A stretch of DNA of 15,306 bases. Origin: Myxococcales bacterium (lineage in GTDB: Bacteria > Myxococcota > Bradymonadia > REDH01). The position numbers were made by a program, and so were the translations under genes. The DNA lies in NCBI GenBank assembly GCA_018970625.1, contig JAGWVZ010000032.1, positions 1-15,306 on the forward strand. Direction: 5' to 3'. The notes beneath the pieces are model-generated. The model saw nothing but the letters and a program-made list of their open reading frames with translations, was not told the origin of the DNA and did no database searches. Shown here piece by piece: positions 5,952 to 13,301 of this stretch; position 1 is the first letter of the stretch, and each line of letters opens with the position of its first letter.

Positions 5952-7343
5952 TCAGGTGAGGCCGCTCAGGTGCAACAGAATTCCACTGGCTGCGCCGACC
6001 GCAAGCAGCCAGAAAAGGGACACATGAAAACGAAGCAGGGCGACGGCGGCAACACACGTCATGAGCACGGACCACGGACGAATCGAGCTCCACAGCGGTA
6101 GGGCAATGGCGCCACCCCAGCCATCTGTGGTTTGCATCTGCGCGAACCACGCGTGCGCGGCAAACCAGAAACCAAGATTGGCCACCACGGCCACCACCGC
6201 GCCTGAAACCAGGGACAGCGCCATGCGCAGCCGGGGAAGATGCCGCAGTTGATCGACGTGTGGCGCACCGGCAAGCACGAACGTAAACGATGGCACAAAG
6301 GTCACATACAGCGTCAGTAGCGCTGCCAGTACGCCGTGAAGCATAAAATTGGGGCCACCAAGGCCTGCACCGGCAAGAAATCCAACAAACTGCACCACGA
6401 GAATCAGCGGCCCCGGCGTCGTTTCGGCCAGCGCCAACGCGTCGAACATGGCCGCCGGCGTGACCCACTGCAGCACGTCAACCGCCTGACCCGACACCCA
6501 GGCGAGCACCGAGTAAGCGCCGCCGAAGGTCACGATGGCGGCCGTCGCAAACGTCGTCGCCACATCGATGTACCGCTGCGGCGCACCCGCGACCATGAGT
6601 GCCGCGACCGGTGCCAGCCACAACGTCACACCAGACAGCAACACCGCCGCCGACCGCCGCGCAGTGCGTCGAGCGTGAGGAACTGCGCCCGCGTCCAGGT
6701 AGCGGTCCACGATCGCCGTTGCCTGAACCGGGGCCGATGTCGTCGAGGTGCCACCCACCTGCGCCGGCAACACGAGACCGACAGCCATCGCCACGGCGAC
6801 CAGCGCTGGAAACGACAACCAGCCGCTCAGCAGCGCAACCAGACACAGCGCCGCCCACACGCGAAGAAGGGGCGTGGTCAGCGAGCGCCGTCCAATGCGC
6901 AGAATCGCCTCCAGAACGATGACGACCATCACCGGCTGCAATCCAGTAAATGCCGCCTGCACCAGAGGAATCTGCCCCACCAGCACATAGCTCGCCGCGA
7001 GCGCAAACATCACCACTGCACCGGGCAGAATAAACAACCCACCCGCGACCAGCGCCCCGCGAGTACCATGCACCACCCATCCCAGCCAGGTCGCCAGCTG
7101 CTGCGCCTCGGGCCCCGGCAGCAACATCGCAAATTGCAGCGCGTGCATGTAGCGCGCATCGCTAATCCAGCGTCGCTCTTCAACAACCGTGCGATGCATC
7201 AGCGCCATTTGCGCGGCCGGCCCACCAAACGACAGCCAGCCAATTTTCCACCAGACGCGCGCAAACTCACGAAATGGAATTTGCGTCTCGATGGCTGGCA
7301 GCTCGCCAACTTCCTTATTTGCTCGCGTAGTGGGCGGTATCAT
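5952..7343 (-). CDS. chrA: Chromate transporter ChrA, two-domain (long-chain) type
   Basis: 463-residue membrane protein of the CHR family. Characterised members export chromate from the cytoplasm using the proton gradient. The N-terminal half has WLSFGGPAAQMALMHR (36-51), an EERRWIS motif and LLPGPEAQQLATWLGW (74-89). The C-terminal half repeats the pattern with TFGGAYSVLAW (272-282) and ETTPGPLILVVQFVGF (307-322), typical of long two-domain ChrA. A hydrophilic connector lies at about 195-235. The start at 7343 has only a weak upstream ribosome site (GTGAA); the next internal methionines would remove the FGG motif. The leader holds two inverted repeats (7358-7379 and 7387-7408) that may regulate it. 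No ChrB regulator is present in the window. Some CHR proteins have other oxyanion substrates, so chromate specificity is a family inference. Confidence 0.93.
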   Translation of the reverse strand: MIPPTTRANKEVGELPAIETQIPFREFARVWWKIGWLSFGGPAAQMALMHRTVVEERRWISDARYMHALQFAMLLPGPEAQQLATWLGWVVHGTRGALVAGGLFILPGAVVMFALAASYVLVGQIPLVQAAFTGLQPVMVVIVLEAILRIGRRSLTTPLLRVWAALCLVALLSGWLSFPALVAVAMAVGLVLPAQVGGTSTTSAPVQATAIVDRYLDAGAVPHARRTARRSAAVLLSGVTLWLAPVAALMVAGAPQRYIDVATTFATAAIVTFGGAYSVLAWVSGQAVDVLQWVTPAAMFDALALAETTPGPLILVVQFVGFLAGAGLGGPNFMLHGVLAALLTLYVTFVPSFTFVLAGAPHVDQLRHLPRLRMALSLVSGAVVAVVANLGFWFAAHAWFAQMQTTDGWGGAIALPLWSSIRPWSVLMTCVAAVALLRFHVSLFWLLAVGAASGILLHLSGLT

Positions 7344-7357
7344 GTGATTTCACGGGC

Positions 7358-7379
7358 AATCTGCCAGAGGCCGCAGATT
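7358..7379 (-). promoter_or_regulatory. Inverted repeat in the chrA leader, just upstream of the start codon
   Basis: AATCTGC (7358-7364) and GCAGATT (7373-7379) are perfect 7-bp arms around an 8-base spacer, ending 14 bases before the chrA ATG. The repeat could be a dimeric repressor operator or an RNA hairpin near the ribosome site. Confidence 0.4.
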
Positions 7380-7386
7380 CAGACGT

Positions 7387-7408
7387 CCCGATAATACGCA
7401 TTATTGGG
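7387..7408 (-). promoter_or_regulatory. AT-rich inverted repeat containing a possible chrA -10 box
   Basis: CCCGATAAT (7387-7395) and ATTATTGGG (7400-7408) form a near-perfect palindrome with a 4-base centre (one mismatch, G-U in plus-strand RNA). It is the only AT-rich patch in the neighbourhood. On the minus strand it contains TATTAT, a 5/6 match to a -10 element, but the -35 region at 16-17 bases (TTCGTG or CTTCGT) is poor. It lies between the end of the serine hydrolase gene and chrA, so it may be the chrA promoter/operator, or less likely a terminator for the gene upstream. Confidence 0.35.
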
Positions 7409-7424
7409 ATTCCACGAAGAATTT

Positions 7425-8894
7425 TCAGGGCGTTGCAGCGGCCAGGTTCAGCGCATAAGCCGCGACGCTGGCGCCGAGCTGGTCGTTGAGCGCCATCAGC
7501 GTATTCATAAAGCCAATCCCAATGAAAAATACCCGGCCATCGGCGCGCTCGGCATACCAGTTTAAATGTAAAACACCGGGCTCGGAGCCACCCTTATAGG
7601 CCAGGTAATTCCAGCGGCCCGGTGGCTGCGGAATACCCGGATTAACCGACAGAATATCGCGCAGCGTTTGTCCGGCGCCCTCGTCAACCTGCTGATGCAG
7701 GCTCACCATCAGGTCGCAGAGGTCTTCGCCGCTGGCGAACCACTCCACCGAATCAACCGCGCGCGGGGCGGTCCAGGGGCGAACGCCCACAGTGGTCATG
7801 GTCTGCAGGGTATCGTGCAACGCGCGGCGCGTCGCTTCATCGGCAGCATCGAGCCATGACTGCAATGGTGGCTCGGGGGAACCTTTCAGAATGAACATGT
7901 CACGTGTGGACAGAAACGGCTGCATGCGCTCGATGGCGCTGTTTTCCGTTGCCACCAGCGCCTGCTGAATGGCGTCCTCGCCAAGCAGGTGCATCAGGTG
8001 ATCGGTGGCCGTGTTGTCGCTGATGGAGATCATCTGCCGGGCGTAGTGAGCGAGCTCCCACGTGGTACCAACCGGGTCGTTCTGCATGGTGCCCGATGGC
8101 AGGCTACGCAGCTCGTCCTGAATCGGAAGTGTCTCTGTCCAGGTATGCTGGCCCGCGATGATCTGCGCCGCGAGCGCATGCAGCACATACAGCTTGAACG
8201 CAGAACCGAGCGGGAACGCGTAGTCCTGACGCACCCCCTGCACCGGAACGCACTCCCCATCCACGACCTCGGCCACAAACAGGGTGTGGTCGGGTGCGAC
8301 ATCAGCGAGCATCGGCGTAAGCTCATCCCATGTGTCGGGCGCCTGCAGGTCAGCCTCGGGAGCAGGCGCAAACAGCAGGCCTGCCATGCGGTTTTCACCT
8401 GTTGGTTCAAGCACCAGCGACACACTGAAAGGGCCCGACTCACGAGAATCCAGAATGCCGCGCGCCGAAAGGCCGTCTGGCGCAACCTGAAGCGACCGCA
8501 GCGTCAGCGGACTCAGCTGGGTGTGAAGCTGCGCGAGCACAAGACGCAGCATGGCTCCGGGTACCTGCGCGGCGAACTCCGGCGTGACCAGCGCCTCCAT
8601 TTCAACGCTGGTCGTGCCGGCGACACCGTGATTCACCAGATCCAGAACGCGACAGAGGTGTGCGCCGAGCGGCGATTCAGGGATCGAAACGTCGGAAGGG
8701 AACGTACCATCCGCCGCCGATCCACAAACCCCTGTCCATGGGGCATCGACAGCTGAGCCTTCAGCAGCGGCGGCGCTGTTCGAGCCCTCGGCCGCAGGCG
8801 AAGGAGCTTCCTGCGCCCATGTCTGCCCTGCAACAATGGTCCAAAGACCACCTGTGACCAGAAAACTGCGTATTTGCCGAGACACCATGACCAT
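7425..8894 (-). CDS. Exported LpqF/Orf12-like serine hydrolase (NTF2-like domain plus class A beta-lactamase fold)
   Basis: 489 residues from the chosen ATG. A signal peptide ends near TWAQEAP, followed by an Ala/Ser/Glu linker. A domain of about 100 residues (ALVTPEFAAQVPGAMLRLVL ... MAGLLFAP, about 100-178) resembles the NTF2/steroid-isomerase-like N-terminal domain of mycobacterial LpqF and Streptomyces Orf12 (Cpe). The second domain has the penicillin-binding triad: SAFK (S231, K234), SDN (292-294) and KGG (434-436) in place of KTG. The SxxK to SDN spacing of 61 equals that of class A beta-lactamases, but SDN to KGG is about 40 residues longer, and no ExxxN omega-loop motif is obvious. 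Function is therefore uncertain: carboxypeptidase, esterase or beta-lactam binding. ATG at 8894 has GGAG 4 bases upstream; ATG at 8888 (spacing 10) is equally possible. It is divergent from the GH31 gene. Confidence 0.85.
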   Translation of the reverse strand: MVMVSRQIRSFLVTGGLWTIVAGQTWAQEAPSPAAEGSNSAAAAEGSAVDAPWTGVCGSAADGTFPSDVSIPESPLGAHLCRVLDLVNHGVAGTTSVEMEALVTPEFAAQVPGAMLRLVLAQLHTQLSPLTLRSLQVAPDGLSARGILDSRESGPFSVSLVLEPTGENRMAGLLFAPAPEADLQAPDTWDELTPMLADVAPDHTLFVAEVVDGECVPVQGVRQDYAFPLGSAFKLYVLHALAAQIIAGQHTWTETLPIQDELRSLPSGTMQNDPVGTTWELAHYARQMISISDNTATDHLMHLLGEDAIQQALVATENSAIERMQPFLSTRDMFILKGSPEPPLQSWLDAADEATRRALHDTLQTMTTVGVRPWTAPRAVDSVEWFASGEDLCDLMVSLHQQVDEGAGQTLRDILSVNPGIPQPPGRWNYLAYKGGSEPGVLHLNWYAERADGRVFFIGIGFMNTLMALNDQLGASVAAYALNLAAATP

Positions 8895-8932
8895 TCTACT
8901 CCGCAACCAAAGAGAGCCGAGGCGCAAGGGTG

Positions 8933-8953
8933 GCACGGATTGCCAAGTCGTGC
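8933..8953. promoter_or_regulatory. Spaced inverted repeat between divergent hydrolase and GH31 genes
   Basis: GCACG (8933-8937) and CGTGC (8949-8953) are inverted arms with centres 16 bp apart in the 122-base divergent gap. The layout would suit a dimeric regulator shared by both genes, but 5-bp arms can arise by chance. No clear -35/-10 pair was found for either gene. Confidence 0.22.
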
Positions 8954-9016
8954 AATCATGGCGACGCCGTCTAACCGGGTGGCGTTCTGAATCGTTCCAT
9001 TTATCAGGGCTGTGCC

Positions 9017-11041
9017 ATGAGCCAGATGCGTTCTACCCTGCCATTTTCACTGATTTGCCTGTTGTTAGCTGGCTGTGGGTCGGGTGACCCGGCCCCAGCC
9101 GGCTCAGACGCCGGGGCAGACGCCGACACCGTCGACAGCGGTGGCGATGCCGCACCCGACTCGGTCACAGACGATGTTTCGGATCATGGTGACGCGGCTG
9201 GTGAAACAGACTCCGCTGAAGACACAACCGCAGATGCGGAAGTGGAAACGCCAGACGCCGAAGTCGACACGTCGGATACTACGCCAGAACCATGTCCACA
9301 GGCACCCGATGGCGTTGCGCTTCCGGCGCCGGTGCTTCATACGCCAAGGTGGGCTTTTGCGCCCTGGATCAGCAAGGATATTTCGGACCGCGCCGACACC
9401 GAAGCCTTTGTTGCCGGTTTTCAGGAGCGCGATATTCCGGTGGGTGTGGTGGTGCTCGATAGCCCGTGGGAGACGCACTACAATACCTTCGTGCCCAATC
9501 CAGCGCGCTACGGGGATTTTACCAGCCTGGTGTCCAACCTGCGTGACGACGATATTCGAGTGGTGCTGTGGATTACACAGATGATCAATGAATTCAGCTT
9601 CGATGCCGAAGCCGGGGGTGACATTTATGAGGGCGCCTCGCCGGGGTTTGAGCTCGCCCAGCGCTGTGATTTCTTCGTCAATAATGGCACGACCTATGCG
9701 TGGTGGAAGGGTTCGGGTGCGGGCATTGATTTCTTCGACGAAGACGCAATGGCCTGGTGGCACTCGCTGCAGGACCCGGTTCTGGACGCCGGAATCGCGG
9801 GATGGAAACTCGATTTCGGCGATGAATACATTACAACCGACACGGTGTTCACGGACGCTGGAGAAATACCGCACCAGGAATATTCAGAAGCCTATTATCG
9901 GGATTTCCTGCAGTATGGTCAGCACCGTCAGGGGCTTGATGAGTTTGTGACGATGGTGCGGCCTTACGACCGCTCGTACGGTTTCGAGGGGCGTTTCTTT
10001 GCCCGCCCCGAGCATGCCCCTGTCGCCTGGGTGGGCGATAACCGCCGCGACTGGATTGGTTTTGTGGACGCGCTCGACCACACCTTCCGCTCTGCAGACG
10101 CCGGCTATATTGTGGTCGGCTCCGATGTGGGCGGTTATATGGACCGCAATGATGAAAACCTGACCGAGGCGGTGGCGGCGAATGAAAACACCTTTTATTC
10201 GTGGGTCGCGATGGGCGCGCTGACGCCATTTTTCCAGCTGCACGGCCGCGCAAACCTCACGCCCTGGACGTACGGCACCGACCCCGAAGAAACGGTTCGC
10301 ATTTATCGGTACTGGTCGTGGTTTCACACCGACCTGATTCCCTTCTTCTATAGCCTCTCGGAGGAAGCCATCGCCGGCCGTGCGACCATGATCGACCCCA
10401 TTGGTAGCACCGAGGACGAGTGGGCAGAAGACTGGCGCTTTATGGTCGGCAACGCCTTCCTCATGGCACCGATTCTGAACGACGAATGGACCCGTGACGT
10501 GACCCTGCCCGAAGGCGACGACTGGTACGACTGGTGGGCCACCGACGCCACCACCATCGCCGGCGGAACAGTCATTGAAGGCTGGACCAGCACCGACCGC
10601 CTGCGCGTTCCGTTGTACGTGCGCGCCGGCTCCCTTATCCCCATGGCGATCTCGCGCGACGTCACAGGACTTGGCTCGGCCGCATCCGAAGGGCGACAGA
10701 CGCTGGTCTGGTATCCGTCCGCTATTGAAAATGCTCCGCTGACCACGCACGACGAAGACGGCGCAACGACGGCGTGGACCGCCGAGAGCCGTTCACGCGG
10801 ACAGTTCACCATGACCGCCAGCCGTCTGGCGGCGCCCACCTCACTTGTCATCTACACCGCCAGCAGCCCCACGGTCATTACTGTGCAGCAAACCGAAGCC
10901 ACGCTGACGCAGGCGTCCTCGTTGACCGAATTCGAAGCGGGCGAAAATATCTGGTATTTCGACGCGACGGCAGAGCGACTTTACGTCCGTATTGCCGCTT
11001 CCGAGACGGCCGTGACGCTTCTTGGCAATGTGTTCATTTAG
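9017..11041 (+). CDS. Glycoside hydrolase family 31 lipoprotein (alpha-glucosidase/alpha-xylosidase type)
   Basis: 674 residues. A signal peptide has lipobox LAGC with C20, then a stalk to about residue 92 made almost wholly of Asp, Ala, Thr, Ser, Glu and Val. The catalytic barrel starts near TPRWAFAPWISKDI (109-122) and holds GVVVLDSPWETHYNTF (143-158), the nucleophile motif GWKLDFGDE (262-270, D266) and the acid/base region WVGDNRRDW (338-346, D341). The 75-residue spacing between the two aspartates fits GH31. VGSDVGGY (377-384 region) is another GH31 landmark, and a beta-sandwich region follows the barrel. GH31 enzymes are retaining alpha-glycosidases acting on alpha-glucosides, xyloglucan side chains or sulfoquinovosides; the substrate cannot be read from the sequence. 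ATG at 9017 is preferred, with AGGG about 8 bases upstream; ATG at 9026 is an alternative. No transporter or other carbohydrate enzyme is adjacent. Confidence 0.92.
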   Translation: MSQMRSTLPFSLICLLLAGCGSGDPAPAGSDAGADADTVDSGGDAAPDSVTDDVSDHGDAAGETDSAEDTTADAEVETPDAEVDTSDTTPEPCPQAPDGVALPAPVLHTPRWAFAPWISKDISDRADTEAFVAGFQERDIPVGVVVLDSPWETHYNTFVPNPARYGDFTSLVSNLRDDDIRVVLWITQMINEFSFDAEAGGDIYEGASPGFELAQRCDFFVNNGTTYAWWKGSGAGIDFFDEDAMAWWHSLQDPVLDAGIAGWKLDFGDEYITTDTVFTDAGEIPHQEYSEAYYRDFLQYGQHRQGLDEFVTMVRPYDRSYGFEGRFFARPEHAPVAWVGDNRRDWIGFVDALDHTFRSADAGYIVVGSDVGGYMDRNDENLTEAVAANENTFYSWVAMGALTPFFQLHGRANLTPWTYGTDPEETVRIYRYWSWFHTDLIPFFYSLSEEAIAGRATMIDPIGSTEDEWAEDWRFMVGNAFLMAPILNDEWTRDVTLPEGDDWYDWWATDATTIAGGTVIEGWTSTDRLRVPLYVRAGSLIPMAISRDVTGLGSAASEGRQTLVWYPSAIENAPLTTHDEDGATTAWTAESRSRGQFTMTASRLAAPTSLVIYTASSPTVITVQQTEATLTQASSLTEFEAGENIWYFDATAERLYVRIAASETAVTLLGNVFI

Positions 11042-11079
11042 GATTTCGGGTCACAATCCGTCGCCGCCAGGGTTGCGGC
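11041..11079 (+). terminator. Weak hairpins after the GH31 gene
   Basis: GGATT/AATCC (11041-11045 with 11055-11059) and GCCGC/GCGGC (11063-11067 with 11075-11079) can form two short stems directly after the stop codon. No T-run follows, so an intrinsic terminator is doubtful. The rest of the 105-base gap to the next gene holds nothing I recognise. Confidence 0.25.
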
Positions 11080-11146
11080 AGCGCCCGAGCCGTGGAAGAT
11101 GGCGCCTGCGCACACCGGTGCGGCAATTCTCGCGAACACAGGCAGC

Positions 11147-11839
11147 ATGAGCGACAAGGCACAGACAGCAGGGCGGTGGCGATGGCCGCTGGCGTTGGTT
11201 CTCTGGTTTCTGGGTGTCACAGCCGTCGTGGCCGGACTGGTGGGTTGCATTGACCTTGGCTACGAGCGTTCGGTGACTGGTGGGCAGCTGATTCGGTACG
11301 GATTTGGCGGGGGTACCGCGCTCGTGTTGCTGGCGTGGCTGCTGAAGCCGGGCGCAGCGCGCGAAGGCTCTCGTCTGTTTGCGATCGCGTTTGGCTGGTG
11401 GCCCTTTGCGGCGTTTGCGTTCTTCATTGTGTGGCGCTCGGGAGTGTCGGCCGAGCAGAAGGTCGCGTGTGATGCAGGCGATGGCGACGCGTGTTTTCGG
11501 CTGGGCGAGCGTTGGGAGCGACGCGACCGGGAGCCCGACGCCCGCGTCGTGTTCGAGACCGGCTGCGACGGCGAGCACGCAAACTGCTGTGTCGCGCTAG
11601 GCTCTATGCGAGAGTACGGACGAGGCGGAGACGTGGATTTGACTGGCGCGACGGGCAGTTACGAGGTTGCGTGCAACCTGTCGCACGCTCTGGCATGTTC
11701 GCGGCTCGGCTCGATGTATCGAGACGGTCGCGGCGTTGCCGCAGATCTGGAACGTGCGCGCCATCATTTTGACCGCGCGTGCGAGCTGGGTCAGGCGTCG
11801 GCCTGCGACGCATCCCGCCTTCTGAACTCTCCCCGTTAG
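11147..11839 (+). CDS. Membrane-anchored Sel1/Hcp-like cysteine-rich repeat protein
   Basis: 230 residues from the ATG at 11147. Three hydrophobic segments (about 13-34, 51-67, 78-97) follow a basic N-terminus (R10, R12), predicting an inside start and a repeat region in the periplasm. From residue 105 onward there are four Sel1-type helix pairs. Each carries a C-x7-C pair (C108/C116, C140/C148, C176/C184, C212/C220) with a repeat period of 32, 36 and 36 residues. This is the signature of Helicobacter cysteine-rich Hcp proteins, where each pair forms a disulfide. GSMYRDGRGV is a textbook Sel1 core. Such repeats are protein-protein scaffolds; some Hcp proteins bind penicillin weakly. The frame is also open from ATG 11099, but that start has no proper ribosome site. 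Seven bases separate its stop from the next gene, a serine hydrolase, so the two are probably co-transcribed. Confidence 0.82.
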   Translation: MSDKAQTAGRWRWPLALVLWFLGVTAVVAGLVGCIDLGYERSVTGGQLIRYGFGGGTALVLLAWLLKPGAAREGSRLFAIAFGWWPFAAFAFFIVWRSGVSAEQKVACDAGDGDACFRLGERWERRDREPDARVVFETGCDGEHANCCVALGSMREYGRGGDVDLTGATGSYEVACNLSHALACSRLGSMYRDGRGVAADLERARHHFDRACELGQASACDASRLLNSPR

Positions 11840-11846
11840 GTGCCCC

Positions 11847-13118
11847 ATGTTCTTTCGATCGTCGAGCGCCCTTGTCGATGTGCCCAGCGACCTGACCCGT
11901 GTAGAGTCGTTTGGCCCCGAGGACGACCCGGCCGACTGTGGCGTCACCCGCAAGGATGTGGAGTCGATCTGGGACGCCGCTCGCAGCGCTTACAGGGCGG
12001 GGGTGTATCCGGCGTTGACGCTCTGTATACGCCGCCGCGGTCACACGGTGTTGCAACGCGGCATCGGACATTTGCGCGGGAACGAGCCTGGTGCCGGCCC
12101 CGAGGTCGAGCGGGTGCCGATTCGGTACGATTCGCCCTTCTGTGTGTTCAGCGCATCGAAGGCGATTACCGCGATGGTCATTCACCACCTGGATGAGCGT
12201 GGTTTGATTCGTCTGGATGATCGGGTGTGCGAATACATTCCGGCGTTCGCGCGAAACGGTAAACGTTGGGTCACAATTCGGCACGTGCTGACACACCGCG
12301 CGGGTATTCCCACGGTGCCGGGTGAACACGCCGATCTGGATGTGGTAGCCGACTGGGACCGGGTGGTGGAGTTATTGTGCGACGCCAAGGCGGTTTCTCG
12401 CGCTGGGCGGCGGCTGTCGTACCATGCGATTACCGGCGGATTTATTCTGGGCGAGGTGGTGCGGCAGGTAACGGGGCAGCGCATTGAAGATTATCTGGCC
12501 GAATGGATTTTGCGTCCGATTGGGCTGGACGGAATGAATTATGGGATCGCCCCCGAACACCTGCACACGGTGGCCCACAATACGTTTACGGGTCCACCGA
12601 TTCCGGGCATGATTAGCCCGATTATTCGACGTGCGCTGGGGGTTCCATTCGAAATGGCGTGCGAGGTTTCGAACGACCCGCGCTATCTGTGCAGCGTGGT
12701 ACCGTCGGGCAACGTGGTGGCCAATGCGTGGCAGTGCGCGCGTTTTTACGAGATACTGTTGAATGGCGGCGAGCTGGACGGTGTGCGCGTATTTGACGAA
12801 CGCACCATTCGTCGTGCCACGCTGGAGTCGTCGTATCTGGAGATGGATTTCACCATTGGGCTGCCGCTGCGCTACGGCATGGGCCTGATGCTCGGCGACG
12901 AGCCGGTGGGCCTGTTTGGCCCTAAAACCCGCCACGCATACGGACACCTCGGCTTTATCAATGTATTTACGTGGGCAGACCCCGACCGCGATATCTCGGT
13001 GGCCCTGCTCACATCCGGAAAACCCTTCATTAGCACGCACTGGATTTCGGTGTATCGGTTGCTGTCGCGCATTGGGCGTCACATGCCGCTGCACGAGCGC
13101 ATCAGCTGGCCGGCGTGA
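11847..13118 (+). CDS. Serine hydrolase of the class C beta-lactamase/PBP4*/EstB group
   Basis: 423 residues without a signal peptide, so probably cytoplasmic. The catalytic SASK motif is at S102-K105, preceded by a typical YDSPFCVFSASK stretch, and VLTHRAGIP (147-155) is a strong family landmark. The second motif is Y192-H-A (SYHAITGGFILGEVV), where class C enzymes have YxN, and HLG (367-369) replaces KTG. These substitutions are common in esterase-like members (LACTB2-unrelated 'beta-lactamase' Pfam PF00144 proteins), so ester or amide hydrolysis of small substrates is likelier than beta-lactam resistance. RRAGxPF-like hydrophobic insertion around 251-270 could shape the substrate pocket. 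ATG at 11847 lies about 4-5 bases after AGGTG, which overlaps the end of the upstream Sel1-repeat gene. The two probably form one operon, and convergent efflux genes lie downstream. Confidence 0.88.
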   Translation: MFFRSSSALVDVPSDLTRVESFGPEDDPADCGVTRKDVESIWDAARSAYRAGVYPALTLCIRRRGHTVLQRGIGHLRGNEPGAGPEVERVPIRYDSPFCVFSASKAITAMVIHHLDERGLIRLDDRVCEYIPAFARNGKRWVTIRHVLTHRAGIPTVPGEHADLDVVADWDRVVELLCDAKAVSRAGRRLSYHAITGGFILGEVVRQVTGQRIEDYLAEWILRPIGLDGMNYGIAPEHLHTVAHNTFTGPPIPGMISPIIRRALGVPFEMACEVSNDPRYLCSVVPSGNVVANAWQCARFYEILLNGGELDGVRVFDERTIRRATLESSYLEMDFTIGLPLRYGMGLMLGDEPVGLFGPKTRHAYGHLGFINVFTWADPDRDISVALLTSGKPFISTHWISVYRLLSRIGRHMPLHERISWPA

Positions 13119-13247
13119 GACAGGGCCGTTGTGAGTGGAAATGCCCCCGACAGTCCGTGGTTTATGGACCCACCATTCAGGTGCATGCACGGGGCCTCGG
13201 ACGAGAAGGTTTCACGATAGCGGGTAATTGATAAATCGAGGGACACA

Positions 13248-13260
13248 TTGGCCGGGCCAA
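13248..13260. repeat. Short perfect palindrome in the convergent gap
   Basis: TTGGCC and GGCCAA flank a single G. It lies in the 183-base space (13119-13301) between the convergent serine hydrolase and TolC genes. As RNA it could form only a 5-bp stem with a 3-base loop, so it is a weak terminator candidate. Nothing else in this gap is recognisable. Confidence 0.2.
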
Positions 13261-13301
13261 CGCCTTGCAGGGTTCAGCGCCAGAGACTCGCTTTTTCCAC
13301 C

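Noticed and set aside
6336..7394. Long open frame (352 codons) on the plus strand, antisense to chrA
   Set aside because: Its product is dominated by Arg, His and Gln in the way a reverse-strand reading of GC-rich DNA is. The minus-strand frame encodes an unmistakable ChrA.
11847..13118. True class C beta-lactamase
   Set aside because: There is no signal peptide, YxN is replaced by YHA and KTG by HLG; these changes are usual in esterase or peptidase-like members.
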